A stretch of 64,000 bases of DNA, from contig CBDFLS010000002.1 in NCBI GenBank assembly GCA_965249185.1, positions 1,364,001-1,428,000 on the forward strand, written 5' to 3'. Below the pieces are notes generated by a model. The model did no database searches. It saw only the letters and a list, made by a program, of their open reading frames with translations, and was not told where the DNA came from. The position numbers and the translations under genes were made by a program. This document shows, piece by piece, positions 40,709 through 48,942 of this stretch (the first letter of the stretch is position 1; each line of letters begins with the position of its first letter). Source of the stretch: CBDFLS01 sp965249185. GTDB lineage: Bacteria > Chloroflexota > Dehalococcoidia > Lucifugimonadales > Australimonadaceae.

Positions 40709-41323
40709 ATGAACGCAGAGCCCAGCCCCGGACCCTCCCGCGGCAGAGGATGGCAACAGCCGCTGTTTCGGCGGACGGTCCAGTTCCTCCTGCTCTTCGG
40801 GCTCTGGCTCGCCTTCTCCGGGCGCTTTGAGCCGCAGTTCCTCGTCCTGGCCGCCCTCTCCGCCATCCTGGTGGTCTTCCTCACCAGCCACCTCTTCTAT
40901 TCCCACCAGCCGGAGCGGTTCGCGCCCCTGCCCCACGGCATAACCTGGTTCACGCGGACCGTTCTCCGTTTCCTGGTCTATCTCCCCAAACTCCTGTTGG
41001 AGATACTGGTCGCCAACATCCACGTGACCTATCTGGTCGTTCACCCCCGTCTGCCCGTGTCCCCCCGCCTGGTCCAGTTCCACACGGCGCTCAAGAGCGA
41101 GCCATCGCAGGTGCTGCTGGCCCAGTCCATCACCCTGACCCCCGGCACCATCACCGTGGACGTGCAGGACGGATGGTTCCTGGTGCATGTGCTCTCGCCC
41201 ACCTCCAGCCGAAGCCTGGAGGCAGGCACGCTACAGAACAAGGTGGCCGCCGTCTTTGGCCAGCCGCCGACGCCCCCCGAGCCATTGCACATCATCACTC
41301 GGCTGGAGGAGATAGAGCGGTGA
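40709..41323 (+). CDS. mrpE: Mrp antiporter subunit E
   Basis: A 204-residue membrane protein from ATG 40709. An in-frame extension back to 40544 is non-homologous. The MnhE pattern is visible: N-terminal helices (QFLLLFGLWLAFSG, FLVLAALSAILVVFLTSHL), FTRTVLRFLVYLPKLLLEILVANIHVTYLV, and the soluble tail with SQVLLAQSITLTPGTITVDVQDGWFLVHVL. MrpE helps assemble the multisubunit Na+/H+ antiporter in the cytoplasmic membrane. It is the first gene of an eleven-gene operon and overlaps mrpF by 4 bp. Confidence 0.9.
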   Translation: MNAEPSPGPSRGRGWQQPLFRRTVQFLLLFGLWLAFSGRFEPQFLVLAALSAILVVFLTSHLFYSHQPERFAPLPHGITWFTRTVLRFLVYLPKLLLEILVANIHVTYLVVHPRLPVSPRLVQFHTALKSEPSQVLLAQSITLTPGTITVDVQDGWFLVHVLSPTSSRSLEAGTLQNKVAAVFGQPPTPPEPLHIITRLEEIER

Positions 41324-41592
41324 ACGCATTCTTTGTGGCCGCCGCCGCAGCGGCCTTTGGGATCAGCGTGGTGACGTTCTACCGGGTGGTCCACGGAGCG
41401 ACCATCTTCGACCGGCTGCTCGCCGCGGGGGCCGTGGGCACCAACGCCATTGTGATGATGGCCATCATCGGTTTCATATTCGCCCGGCCCGATATGTTCA
41501 TCGACCTGGCCATCACCTACACCCTCCTCAATTTCATCGGGTCCGTGGCCGCGGCCAAGTACCTGGAGCGTAAGTTGGGAGGCCGCTGGTGA
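41320..41592 (+). CDS. mrpF: Mrp antiporter subunit F
   Basis: A 90-residue protein starting at GTG 41320 inside the mrpE stop (GTGA overlap). It has three hydrophobic helices: FFVAAAAAAFGISVVTFYRVV, the conserved Mrp segment TIFDRLLAAGAVGTNAIVMMAIIGF and FIDLAITYTLLNFIGSVAAAKYL. MrpF is a small membrane subunit of the Mrp complex. It overlaps the next gene by 4 bp, so translation is coupled through the whole run. Confidence 0.9.
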   Translation: MNAFFVAAAAAAFGISVVTFYRVVHGATIFDRLLAAGAVGTNAIVMMAIIGFIFARPDMFIDLAITYTLLNFIGSVAAAKYLERKLGGRW

Positions 41593-41903
41593 ACATCGCG
41601 GGTGGGGCGCTGGTTGTGGGCGGGCTCTTCTTCATGGCCGTGGCCGCGCTGGGCCTGCTCCGCCTGCCCGACTTCTTCAGCCGTGCCCACGCGGTGACCA
41701 AGGCCGAGACCCTGGGGATTGTGCTGGTGCTGCTGGGGCTGGCCATCTACGACGGCGGGACGCTGGCGAGCCTGAAGCTGGTCCTAGCGGTGGTCTTCGT
41801 CCTTCTGGCCAACCCGGTGGCAGCCCATCTCCTCACCCGGGCCGCCATTCGCACCGGCATGCTGCCGTGGGTCCGACGGGAGAGCGAGCCCCATGCAGAG
41901 TAG
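41589..41903 (+). CDS. mrpG: Mrp antiporter subunit G
   Basis: A 104-residue protein from GTG 41589 (overlap with mrpF). The PhaG/MnhG signature is present: GGLFFMAVAALGLLRLPDFFSRAHAVTKAETLGIVLVLLGLAI, with the RLPDFFSRAHA-x-TKA core, followed by a third helix (LKLVLAVVFVLLANPVAAHLLTRAA). It is a small membrane subunit of the antiporter and sits in canonical E-F-G order. Confidence 0.92.
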   Translation: MNIAGGALVVGGLFFMAVAALGLLRLPDFFSRAHAVTKAETLGIVLVLLGLAIYDGGTLASLKLVLAVVFVLLANPVAAHLLTRAAIRTGMLPWVRRESEPHAE

Positions 41904-41919
41904 GCAGTGAGGTAGCGGC

Positions 41920-42165
41920 ATGGTGTGGCAGTTGGAGCTGGCGTTGTTCGGCATGCTGGTGGTGGCCGCCGTGGTGGCGTTGCAAATGCGCGACCTGCTG
42001 GCCTCGGTGGCCGCGCTCACGGTCTACAGCTTCTTCACCGCGCTGCTCATCGGGCTCATGGGCGCCGTGGACGTGGCCCTGACGGAGGTGGCCCTGGGCG
42101 CCGGCGTCACGGGCGTCCTCTTTATCGTCAGCATCTTCGCCCTGGACAGGAGGTCGTTGGATTGA
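41920..42165 (+). CDS. MbhD-like subunit (DUF4040; MrpA C-terminal piece)
   Basis: An 81-residue membrane protein from ATG 41920. LALFGMLVVAAVVALQMRDLLASVAALTVYSFFTALLIGLMGAVDVALTEVALGAGVTGVLFI is the DUF4040 domain, which forms part of the C-terminal half of MrpA in classical Mrp systems and is free-standing as MbhD in archaeal membrane-bound hydrogenases. The free-standing form shows that this operon follows the split, Mbh-like gene plan. It overlaps the next gene by 4 bp. Confidence 0.85.
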   Translation: MVWQLELALFGMLVVAAVVALQMRDLLASVAALTVYSFFTALLIGLMGAVDVALTEVALGAGVTGVLFIVSIFALDRRSLD

Positions 42166-42449
42166 AGTTGCTGCTCCTGGCGCTGCTGGTCGGCCTGGCG
42201 GCGCTGCTCATCTACGTGGCGGGCGACCTGCCCGACAGGGCCGATCCGGCCGCGCCCGCAAACACCCACGTTTCGCCCGAGTACCTGGAGCGGACCGAGG
42301 AGGAGGTGGGCATGCCGAATGTGGTGACGGCGGTGCTGGCCGACTATAGGGGCTACGACACGCTGGGCGAGCTGGTGGTCATCTTCACGGCGGGCGTAGG
42401 CATCGCCCTCATTCTGAGACACCGGGGGCGCTATGATCGACCCGTATGA
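42162..42449 (+). CDS. MbhE-like subunit (MrpA C-terminal piece)
   Basis: A 95-residue protein starting at TTG 42162 (TTGA overlap). It has an N-terminal helix (LLLLALLVGLAALLIYVAG), a periplasmic/cytosolic loop with THVSPEYLERTEEEVGMPNVVTAVLADYRGYDTLGE, and a C-terminal helix (LVVIFTAGVGIALIL). NVVTAVLADYRGYDTLGE is the conserved stretch found near the end of MrpA proteins and in MbhE. Together with the preceding gene it replaces the C-terminal domain of MrpA. Confidence 0.85.
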   Translation: MKLLLLALLVGLAALLIYVAGDLPDRADPAAPANTHVSPEYLERTEEEVGMPNVVTAVLADYRGYDTLGELVVIFTAGVGIALILRHRGRYDRPV

Positions 42450-42879
42450 CAGCGTGATCCTGCGCTACATCGTCAGGATCTTCATCGTCCCCTTCATCTT
42501 CCTATTCGCCCTCTACATCGTCGCCCATGGCGAGGAGAGCGCGGGAGGCGGTTTTCAGGGCGGGGCCATCATGGCCTCCGGGGTGGTGCTCGTGCACCTG
42601 GCCCTGGGCCGAGCCCGGGCCCACCACCGTTTTCCGGTGTCCGCATTCCGCAACGCCGGAGTGCTGGGGGTGGCTCTCTTCCTCGCGGTTGGCCTGATCG
42701 GCCTCTTCACGGGAAACAGCTTTCTCGATTACAGCGCCCTGCCGATACCGGGCGTCGAGGGCGCGGAGCTGCGGAGCCTGGGTGTGTTCATCGTCGAGGT
42801 GGCCATCGCCCTGGGCGTGGTCGGCGTGCTGACCATCATCTTCGAATACCTATCGGAGCGTCAGACCGACGATGGATGA
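42433..42879 (+). CDS. mrpB: Mrp antiporter subunit B (MnhB-domain)
   Basis: A 148-residue membrane protein from ATG 42433, overlapping the preceding gene by 17 bp. The MnhB signature is visible: FIVPFIFLFALYIVAHGEESAGGGFQGGAIMASGVVLVHLA with the HGEESAGGGFQGG core, followed by two further membrane helices and a terminal one (VFIVEVAIALGVVGVLTIIF). It is a membrane subunit of the antiporter. Confidence 0.92.
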   Translation: MIDPYDSVILRYIVRIFIVPFIFLFALYIVAHGEESAGGGFQGGAIMASGVVLVHLALGRARAHHRFPVSAFRNAGVLGVALFLAVGLIGLFTGNSFLDYSALPIPGVEGAELRSLGVFIVEVAIALGVVGVLTIIFEYLSERQTDDG

Positions 42880-43240
42880 GGTGGCCGCCCGGTTCCCCTA
42901 CTGGATGACAGCCGCGCTGCTCATCATCGGGCTGTACGGGATGATCGGTAAGCGCAACCTGGCCAAGAAGCTCATCGGCATGACCATCTTTCAGTCGGCC
43001 ATCATCCTCTTCTTCATCTCCGGCAGCCTGAAACGGGGCGCCACGCTGCCTATCATCGAGCATGGCCTCGGCCCCGTAGACCCCGGCCAGTACGTGAACC
43101 CGCTTCCCCACGTGCTCATGCTCACGGCCATCGTGGTGAGCGTGGCCATCTTCGGCATCGCGCTGGCCTTTCTCATCAGAATCCACCGGGAGTTCGGCAC
43201 CCTGGACGAGGAGGAGGTTCTCCGGCAGGTGCAGGAATAA
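42872..43240 (+). CDS. mrpC: Mrp antiporter subunit C (NuoK-like)
   Basis: A 122-residue protein from ATG 42872, overlapping mrpB by 8 bp. The NuoK-like fold has three helices: MTAALLIIGLYGMIGKRNLAKKLIGMTIFQSAIILFFIS, and the C-terminal VLMLTAIVVSVAIFGIALAFLIRIHREFGTLDEEE. VLMLTAIVVSVA is the strongly conserved segment carrying membrane residues of NuoK/MrpC. It is part of the ion-translocating membrane arm. Confidence 0.92.
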   Translation: MDEVAARFPYWMTAALLIIGLYGMIGKRNLAKKLIGMTIFQSAIILFFISGSLKRGATLPIIEHGLGPVDPGQYVNPLPHVLMLTAIVVSVAIFGIALAFLIRIHREFGTLDEEEVLRQVQE

Positions 43241-43290
43241 TCGCAGACCAGCTCCCCATCCTGATCCCGATCTCACTGCTGACGACGGCG

Positions 43291-44751
43291 GTGGTGACGT
43301 TGTTCGCGGGCCGCTGGCGGCCCGTCCTCACCTTCCCGCTGACCATGGTGGGGATAACCGCCTCCGTGACCGCCTCCGCCGCGGCCTTGGCATCCGTGCT
43401 GCGCGACGGCGAGATCCGGCACTTCCTGGGCGGGTGGACGCCGCCCCTGGGCATCGAATACGTGGTGGACCACGTGTCGGGCTTCGTGGTGCTGGTGGTC
43501 ACCGCCGTGGCCTGGCTGGTGGTTTTCGCGACTCGAACGGTCGCGGCCAGAGAGATGCTGAAGGCCCAGATGGGCACCTTCTATGCGATGGTGCTGCTGC
43601 TGCTCACGGGTCTCACCGGCATGGTGGTCACGGGAGACCTCTTCAACCTCTTTGTCTTCCTGGAGATCGCATCGCTGGCGGCCTACACGCTCGTGTTCCT
43701 GAGCGGCCGCCGGGGGATGGTGGCGGCCTTCCGCTACCTGGTGCTGGGCACGGTGGGCGGCGCCTTCTACCTGCTGGGGGTGGGATTCCTCTATTTCGCC
43801 ACCGGCTCCCTGAACATGGCCGACATCGCCCGTCTCCTGCCCGACCTGGCCGATTCCCGGGCGGTGATGGCCGCCGCGGTGCTCATCTTCACGGGCCTGG
43901 GCCTCAAGATGGCGCTCTTCCCCCTGCACCTGTGGCTGCCCGATGCGTACACCCACTCCTTCTCCTCCGTGAACTCGCTCATCGCACCCATCATGACCAA
44001 GGTGGGGGCCTACGCGATGCTCCGGATGTTCCTGAGCGTCTTCTCCCCCGAATACCTCCGGGACACTGTTCCCATAGCCGGGGTGCTGGTGGGCCTGGGG
44101 CTGGCGGGCGTGGTCATCGGCTCCATCCTGGCCATGGCCCAGAGCGACCTGCGACGGATGCTGGCCTACAGCAGCGTCAGCCAGATCTCGCTCATCGGCG
44201 TGGCGATTGGCCTGGCCAGCCCCCTGGCGTTCGTCGCCGCGCTGCTGCACGTCATGAACCACGCGGTGATGAAGGCCTGCCTCTTCCTGACCGCCGCAAG
44301 CATCCGCCGGGGCGCGGGCCACTCCGACGTCGGCCGGATGGGCGGCCTGGGCGGCCGGATGCCCGTGACGATGGCCGCCTTCACCCTGGCCAGCCTCTCC
44401 ATGGTGGGCATTCCGCCCACCGCCGGCTTCTTCAGCAAATGGTACCTGGCCCAGGCGGGCATCGAAGCGGGGCAATGGGCGGTAGTGGCTGTGGTCCTGC
44501 TCAGCAGCCTGCTCACCGCCGTCTACCTGTTCCGGGTCCTGGAGCGGGTCTACCTGTCGCCCACACCGGATAACGCCCCTCACCCGGCGACGGCGCCCAG
44601 CGAAGCCGCCGCCGTGGAGCAGCGGGCGGCCGTCCGGGAGTCCCCCGCCGTGCTGCTGGCGCCCACGGTGGTGCTGGCCCTGGCCGTGGTAGTGCTGGGG
44701 CTGCTCAACACGTTCATCATCACCCATGTGCTGGAGCGAAGCGTGGGATGA
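43291..44751 (+). CDS. mrpD: Mrp antiporter subunit D (NuoL/M/N-like), first copy
   Basis: At least 486 residues and about 14 membrane helices. Proton-channel features are visible: VFLEIASLAAYTLVFLSG (the Glu of TM5), GLGLKMALFPLHLWLPDAYTHS (Lys of TM7), LLHVMNHAVMKACLFLTA (Lys of TM8) and PPTAGFFSKWYLAQAG (Lys of TM12). The first GTG is at 43291, but the open frame extends upstream (IIADQLPILIPISLLTTA) to the end of mrpC. The real start is probably an ATA or ATC near 43237-43240, restoring TM1. It overlaps the next gene by 4 bp. Confidence 0.9.
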   Translation: MVTLFAGRWRPVLTFPLTMVGITASVTASAAALASVLRDGEIRHFLGGWTPPLGIEYVVDHVSGFVVLVVTAVAWLVVFATRTVAAREMLKAQMGTFYAMVLLLLTGLTGMVVTGDLFNLFVFLEIASLAAYTLVFLSGRRGMVAAFRYLVLGTVGGAFYLLGVGFLYFATGSLNMADIARLLPDLADSRAVMAAAVLIFTGLGLKMALFPLHLWLPDAYTHSFSSVNSLIAPIMTKVGAYAMLRMFLSVFSPEYLRDTVPIAGVLVGLGLAGVVIGSILAMAQSDLRRMLAYSSVSQISLIGVAIGLASPLAFVAALLHVMNHAVMKACLFLTAASIRRGAGHSDVGRMGGLGGRMPVTMAAFTLASLSMVGIPPTAGFFSKWYLAQAGIEAGQWAVVAVVLLSSLLTAVYLFRVLERVYLSPTPDNAPHPATAPSEAAAVEQRAAVRESPAVLLAPTVVLALAVVVLGLLNTFIITHVLERSVG

Positions 44752-46247
44752 GCAACGAGGGGTTCAACTCCATCGTGCCGCTGATGGCCATCCTCGCGCC
44801 GGCGCTGGGGGCGGTGCTCATCGTCCTATCGAGCCGGCGCCCAAACCTGCGCGAGACGTGGACCATCCTGGCGGCGCTGGCCATGCTGGGCCTGGTGGCC
44901 TCCATGCTTCCCGCGGTGCTGGACGGGCGGGTGCCGGAGCAGACGCTGCTGGAGATCACGCCCGGCATCTCCCTCGCGCTGCGGGCCGATGCCGCGGGCA
45001 TGGTCTTCGCCCTGCTCGCCTCCTTCCTCTGGGTCCTGACTTCTGTCTACTCCATCGGATACATGCGGAGCCTCAAGGAGCGCAAGCAGACCGGCTACTT
45101 CGCCGCCTTTGCCCTCACCCTGGCGACCACCATGGGCGTGGCCTTCTCCGCCAACCTGCTCACCTTCATCCTCTTCTACGAGACCCTCACCATCGTCACC
45201 TACCCGCTGGTCATTCACCGGGAGACGCCGGAGGCGGTCCGTGCGGGGCGCAAGTACCTGGCTTACACCCTCACGGGCGGGCTGGCGCTCATCGGCGCCA
45301 CGGCGTGGGCCCACATGCTCGGGGTGGACGTCACCTTCCGCGCCGGCGGCATCCTCGCCTCCCTGGCGGGCAACCAGCCCCAGCTCTGGGGGCTCTTCGC
45401 CCTGCTCGTCTTCGGCGTGGGCGTGAAGGCGGCCGTCATGCCGCTGCATAGCTGGCTGCCCTCCGCCATGGTGGCCCCAACTCCCGTCAGCGCGCTCCTG
45501 CACGCCGTGGCCGTGGTCAAGGCGGGCGCCTTCGGGTTCATCCGGGTCGTGGGTTTCGTGTTCGGCGTGGAGCTGCTTCGCGAGATGGGCGCCTGGCACG
45601 TGCTGGCGGGCTTCGCCGGCGTCACCCTTATCGTCGGCTCCCTGCTGGCGCTGCGCGTCGACAACCTGAAACGCCGGCTGGCCTACTCCACCATCAGCCA
45701 CCTCTCGTACATCGTGCTGGGAATCGCGCTGCTCACCCCCGCCGCCTGGACGGGCGCGCTGCTGCACCTGGTGGGCCACGGGGTGACCAAGATCACCCTC
45801 TTCTTCTGCGCCGGGGCCATCCACGTGCGCACCCACCGGGAGAACGTGAGCGAGCTGACGGGCATCGGCCGCCAGATGCCCCTGACCATGACGGCATTCG
45901 CCCTGGCCTCCCTGAGCATGGTTGGCCTGCCGCCCTTCATCATGTTCACCAGCAAGTGGTTCCTGGGCCTGGGCGCATCGCAGGCCAACCAGCCAATGCT
46001 GCTGTTCCTGTACCTGGCCAGCGGACTGCTGAGCGCCGGCTATATGCTGCCCATCGTGTTCCGTGCCTTCTGGCGCTCCTCCAGCGACTTCCCCAAATAC
46101 AGCGAGCCCTCCATGGCGATGGTGGCGCCACTGATGGTGACGGCGGTGGCGGCGCTGCTCCTGGGCATTGTGCCCGACCTGCCGTTCCACTTCTTCAGGC
46201 TAGCCTCGACGGTGGCCGAGGCGGTCACGGGAGGAGGAACGCCATGA
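44748..46247 (+). CDS. NuoL/M/N-like antiporter subunit, second copy
   Basis: A 499-residue membrane protein from ATG 44748. It has the antiporter features: LFYETLTIVTYPLVIHRET (Glu), FGVGVKAAVMPLHSWLPSAMVAPTPVSALLHAVAVVKAGAFG (Lys residues of TM7/TM8), LLHLVGHGVTKITLFFCAGAIH and PPFIMFTSKWFLG. Sequence is clearly different from the copies before and after it, so it is an old duplication. In the Mrp family, MrpA and MrpD are the two such subunits; here there are three. Overlaps its small downstream neighbour by 4 bp. Confidence 0.9.
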   Translation: MSNEGFNSIVPLMAILAPALGAVLIVLSSRRPNLRETWTILAALAMLGLVASMLPAVLDGRVPEQTLLEITPGISLALRADAAGMVFALLASFLWVLTSVYSIGYMRSLKERKQTGYFAAFALTLATTMGVAFSANLLTFILFYETLTIVTYPLVIHRETPEAVRAGRKYLAYTLTGGLALIGATAWAHMLGVDVTFRAGGILASLAGNQPQLWGLFALLVFGVGVKAAVMPLHSWLPSAMVAPTPVSALLHAVAVVKAGAFGFIRVVGFVFGVELLREMGAWHVLAGFAGVTLIVGSLLALRVDNLKRRLAYSTISHLSYIVLGIALLTPAAWTGALLHLVGHGVTKITLFFCAGAIHVRTHRENVSELTGIGRQMPLTMTAFALASLSMVGLPPFIMFTSKWFLGLGASQANQPMLLFLYLASGLLSAGYMLPIVFRAFWRSSSDFPKYSEPSMAMVAPLMVTAVAALLLGIVPDLPFHFFRLASTVAEAVTGGGTP

Positions 46248-46480
46248 GGATGAGGCTCGCGCTCTCCTTCCTCGCGGCGTTCCTGGCCGCCCTGGCAGCC
46301 GACATCTGGCTCGTGAGCGACGAGGGGCGCTCCGAGCTGTGGGGAGGCCACGTCTGGGCGTACTTCGCCCTCTTCGGGTTCGTATTCTGCGTGCTCATGA
46401 TCGTCGTGGCCAAGCTGCTCGGACACTACCTGCTCCAGCGGCACGAGGACTACTACGGAGGTGACGAGGGCGATGAGTAG
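46244..46480 (+). CDS. Small two-helix membrane protein in antiporter operon
   Basis: A 78-residue protein from ATG 46244, which overlaps the preceding stop (ATGA). It has an N-terminal helix (LALSFLAAFLAALAADIWLV), a short loop, a second helix (VWAYFALFGFVFCVLMIVVAKLLGHYL) and a polar tail (QRHEDYYGGDEGDE). It overlaps the last antiporter gene by 8 bp. I do not recognise it. The tight coupling suggests an accessory subunit of the complex. Confidence 0.75.
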   Translation: MRMRLALSFLAAFLAALAADIWLVSDEGRSELWGGHVWAYFALFGFVFCVLMIVVAKLLGHYLLQRHEDYYGGDEGDE

Positions 46481-48188
46481 CTTTCCACCGGGACTGGTCC
46501 TCATCGGAGGCGCGGCGCTGCTGCTCCTGCTGCCCCGCTCCGTGCGGCCGGCGGCGTTCCTGGTGTTCCCGGCGCTGGCCTTCGTCCTCCTGGTGTCCAT
46601 GGAGCCGGGAGACGAGCTCTCCGTCGCTTTCCTGGACCTCCGGCTGGTGCTGAGCCGGGTGGACAAGCTGAGCCTGGCCTTTGGCTACGTCTTCACCATC
46701 ATCGCCTTCCTGGGCGGCATCTACGCGCTGCACCTGAGGGACCGGGGCCAGCAGGTGGCGGGGCTCCTGTACGCCGGCAGCGCTCTGGGAGTGGTGTTCG
46801 CCGGCGACCTGTTCACCCTGGTCGTCTACTGGGAGCTGCTGGCCCTCTCTTCCGTCTACCTCATCTGGGCGCGGGGCACGCCCCGGGCCAGGGCCGCGGG
46901 CATGCGCTATCTTTTCGTGCACCTCACGGGCGGGGCCGTGCTCCTGGGAGGGGTCGTCTGGCACGTGGCGGAGACGGGCTCCGTCCTCTTCAACCATCTG
47001 GAGGCGAGCCCGGCCACCTTTATGATCCTCTTCAGCTTCGCCCTGAACGCCGCCGTCGTGCCGCTCCACGCCTGGCTGACGGACTCCTACCCCGAGGGGA
47101 CGGTTACGGGAAGCGTGTTGCTCAGCGCCTTCACGACCAAGACGGCGGTCTACGTCCTGGCCCGGGGGTTCTCCGGATGGGAGCTGCTGATGTGGGCCGG
47201 GGCGATCATGGCGGTCTACGGCGTGGTCTTCGCGGTGCTCCAGAACGACATCCGGCGCATTCTGGCCTACCACATCGTGAGCCAGGTGGGCTACATGGTC
47301 TGCGCCGTGGGGATAGGCACCGAGGCCGCCATCAACGGCGCCACGGCCCACGCCTTCGCCCATATCCTCTACAAGGGTCTGCTGTTCATGGGAGCGGGCG
47401 CCGTGCTCTACGCCACGGGGCGGAGCAAGCTCACCGAGCTGGGCGGGCTGGCGCGGGCCATGCCGCTGGCCCTCTTCGCCTACATGGTGGCCGCCCTCTC
47501 CATCTCCGCGTTCCCCCTGTTCAGCGGCTTCGTCAGCAAGTCGCTGGTCATCCATGCGGCGGAGCTGGCGCACCAGGACACCATCGTCCTGCTGCTCTAC
47601 CTGGCCTCCATCGGGACGTTCCTCTCCGTGGGACTGAAGCTGCCCTACCTCACCTGGTACGGCCCCCAGCGGGGCCTGACGGCGCGGCGGCTGCCCTGGG
47701 GCATGATCGCGGCGATGCTGCTGGCGGCGGGGCTGAACGTGGCCATCGGCGTGTATCCGGCCCCGTTCTACGCCCTCATGCCCTTCGAGGTGGACTTCGT
47801 GCCCTACACGGCGGCCCACGTAATCCAGAGCCTGCAGCTCCTGGTCTTCGCTGGCTTCGGCTTCTGGCTGCTGGCGGGCAGGCTCCGGGGCGAGTCCAAG
47901 ATCATCCTGGACACGGACTGGCTCTACCGGAGGGCGTGGAGGCCGGTGGAGATGCTGACCCTGCGGCCGCTGATAGGCGTCTTCACCTGGACGGAACGCG
48001 TGGTGGACCGCGTCACCGCCGTGGCCATCAGAGCGGCCATGCAGCCGGAGACGGTCCTGGTGGGTCGGAGCGCGTCGCCGGCGGCCGATCCGAGGGTCCA
48101 GTGGCTGCGGCGTCCGCCGGTGGGGCTCGCCGTGGCGGCGGTGGTGCTCACCATCATCGCGGTGGTGGGCATCGGCCTGCTGCGATAG
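46473..48188 (+). CDS. NuoL/M/N-like antiporter subunit, third copy
   Basis: A 571-residue membrane protein from ATG 46473. Features include VYWELLALSSVYLIWARG (Glu), FALNAAVVPLHAWLTDSYPEGTVTGSVLLSAFTTKTAVYVLARGF, HAFAHILYKGLLFMGAGAVLYATG and FPLFSGFVSKSLVI (Lys). A C-terminal extension with ESKIILDTDWLYRRAWRPVEML resembles the tail of some MrpD-like (DUF) proteins. In TM7 the usual Lys before the PLHAW motif is replaced (LNAAVVPLHAW), so this copy may conduct ions differently. It is the last gene of the operon. Confidence 0.9.
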   Translation: MSSFPPGLVLIGGAALLLLLPRSVRPAAFLVFPALAFVLLVSMEPGDELSVAFLDLRLVLSRVDKLSLAFGYVFTIIAFLGGIYALHLRDRGQQVAGLLYAGSALGVVFAGDLFTLVVYWELLALSSVYLIWARGTPRARAAGMRYLFVHLTGGAVLLGGVVWHVAETGSVLFNHLEASPATFMILFSFALNAAVVPLHAWLTDSYPEGTVTGSVLLSAFTTKTAVYVLARGFSGWELLMWAGAIMAVYGVVFAVLQNDIRRILAYHIVSQVGYMVCAVGIGTEAAINGATAHAFAHILYKGLLFMGAGAVLYATGRSKLTELGGLARAMPLALFAYMVAALSISAFPLFSGFVSKSLVIHAAELAHQDTIVLLLYLASIGTFLSVGLKLPYLTWYGPQRGLTARRLPWGMIAAMLLAAGLNVAIGVYPAPFYALMPFEVDFVPYTAAHVIQSLQLLVFAGFGFWLLAGRLRGESKIILDTDWLYRRAWRPVEMLTLRPLIGVFTWTERVVDRVTAVAIRAAMQPETVLVGRSASPAADPRVQWLRRPPVGLAVAAVVLTIIAVVGIGLLR

Positions 48189-48212
48189 CAGCGGCGACCT
48201 ACGAGGTCCCGC

Positions 48213-48911
48213 TCAGGACACCGGCGAGGGCCGCAGGTGCTCGGCGAAGAAGGCCAGCGTCCTGCTCCACGCGTCGGCGGAGGCAGCGGCGCTGTAGGCC
48301 TGGGGCCGGGTGTCGTTGAAGAAGGCGTGGTCGGCGCCGGGGTACACGTGGGTCTCCACCCACTTGCCGTGGCGCTCCATCTCCGCCTGGAGCGCGTGGG
48401 CGGTGGCCGGCGGCACGCCCTGGTCGTTCTCGCCGTAGAAGGCCATGATGGGCGCCGTTACGCCGGCGAGCTGGCCGATCGGATCGGGGTTCCGCCCGTA
48501 ATAAGGGGCGGCGGCGGCGATGTCGCGGCTCTTCACAGCCGCCGTGAGCGTGAGCATGCCGCCCATGCAGTAGCCCACGACGCCGATGCGGCCGGTGGTG
48601 ATGCCCTTGAGGTGGGCAACCGCCCCCAGCACATCCGTCGCCGCCTGCTCCTTGTTCAGCTCCATCATCAGCGCGCCGGCCTCGTCGGGCTCGACCGTCA
48701 CCTTGCCACGATAGAGGTCCGGCGCCAGGGCCACGTACCCCTGGCCGGCGAACCGCCGCGCCACATCCATGATATGGTCGTTCAGCCCCCACCACTCCTG
48801 GATCACCACCACGCCGGGGCGCTGGACGCCGTCGTCGGGGCGCGCCAGATAGCCGCCGCAGTCGCCGCCGTTGGCTGCGAATTTCACCGTCTCGGTCTTC
48901 AGGTCCGCCAT
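48213..48911 (-). CDS. Dienelactone hydrolase-family protein
   Basis: A 232-residue alpha/beta hydrolase from ATG 48911; the longer in-frame ORF upstream is a shadow over the RidA gene. Family features: GVVVIQEWWGLNDHIMDVARRFAGQGYVALAPDLYRG, the nucleophile elbow GVVGYCMGGML with a Cys (diagnostic for DLH), Asp in AFYGENDQGVP and His in YPGADHAFFND. These enzymes hydrolyse dienelactone or related esters in aromatic catabolism. It lies on the minus strand opposite the end of the antiporter operon. Confidence 0.92.
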   Translation of the reverse strand: MADLKTETVKFAANGGDCGGYLARPDDGVQRPGVVVIQEWWGLNDHIMDVARRFAGQGYVALAPDLYRGKVTVEPDEAGALMMELNKEQAATDVLGAVAHLKGITTGRIGVVGYCMGGMLTLTAAVKSRDIAAAAPYYGRNPDPIGQLAGVTAPIMAFYGENDQGVPPATAHALQAEMERHGKWVETHVYPGADHAFFNDTRPQAYSAAASADAWSRTLAFFAEHLRPSPVS

Positions 48912-48942
48912 GGTCCCCTCCTTATGCGATCCGCCAACGCCA

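Noticed and set aside
43273..44727. Long minus-strand frame opposite mrpD, Gly/His/Gln-rich
   Set aside because: Shadow of a conserved membrane protein gene; composition reflects codon complement, not a protein.
40709..48188. Membrane-bound hydrogenase or complex I operon
   Set aside because: No [NiFe] large or small subunit, NuoB/C/D/H/I-like gene or iron-sulfur subunit is present; only antiporter-type subunits.
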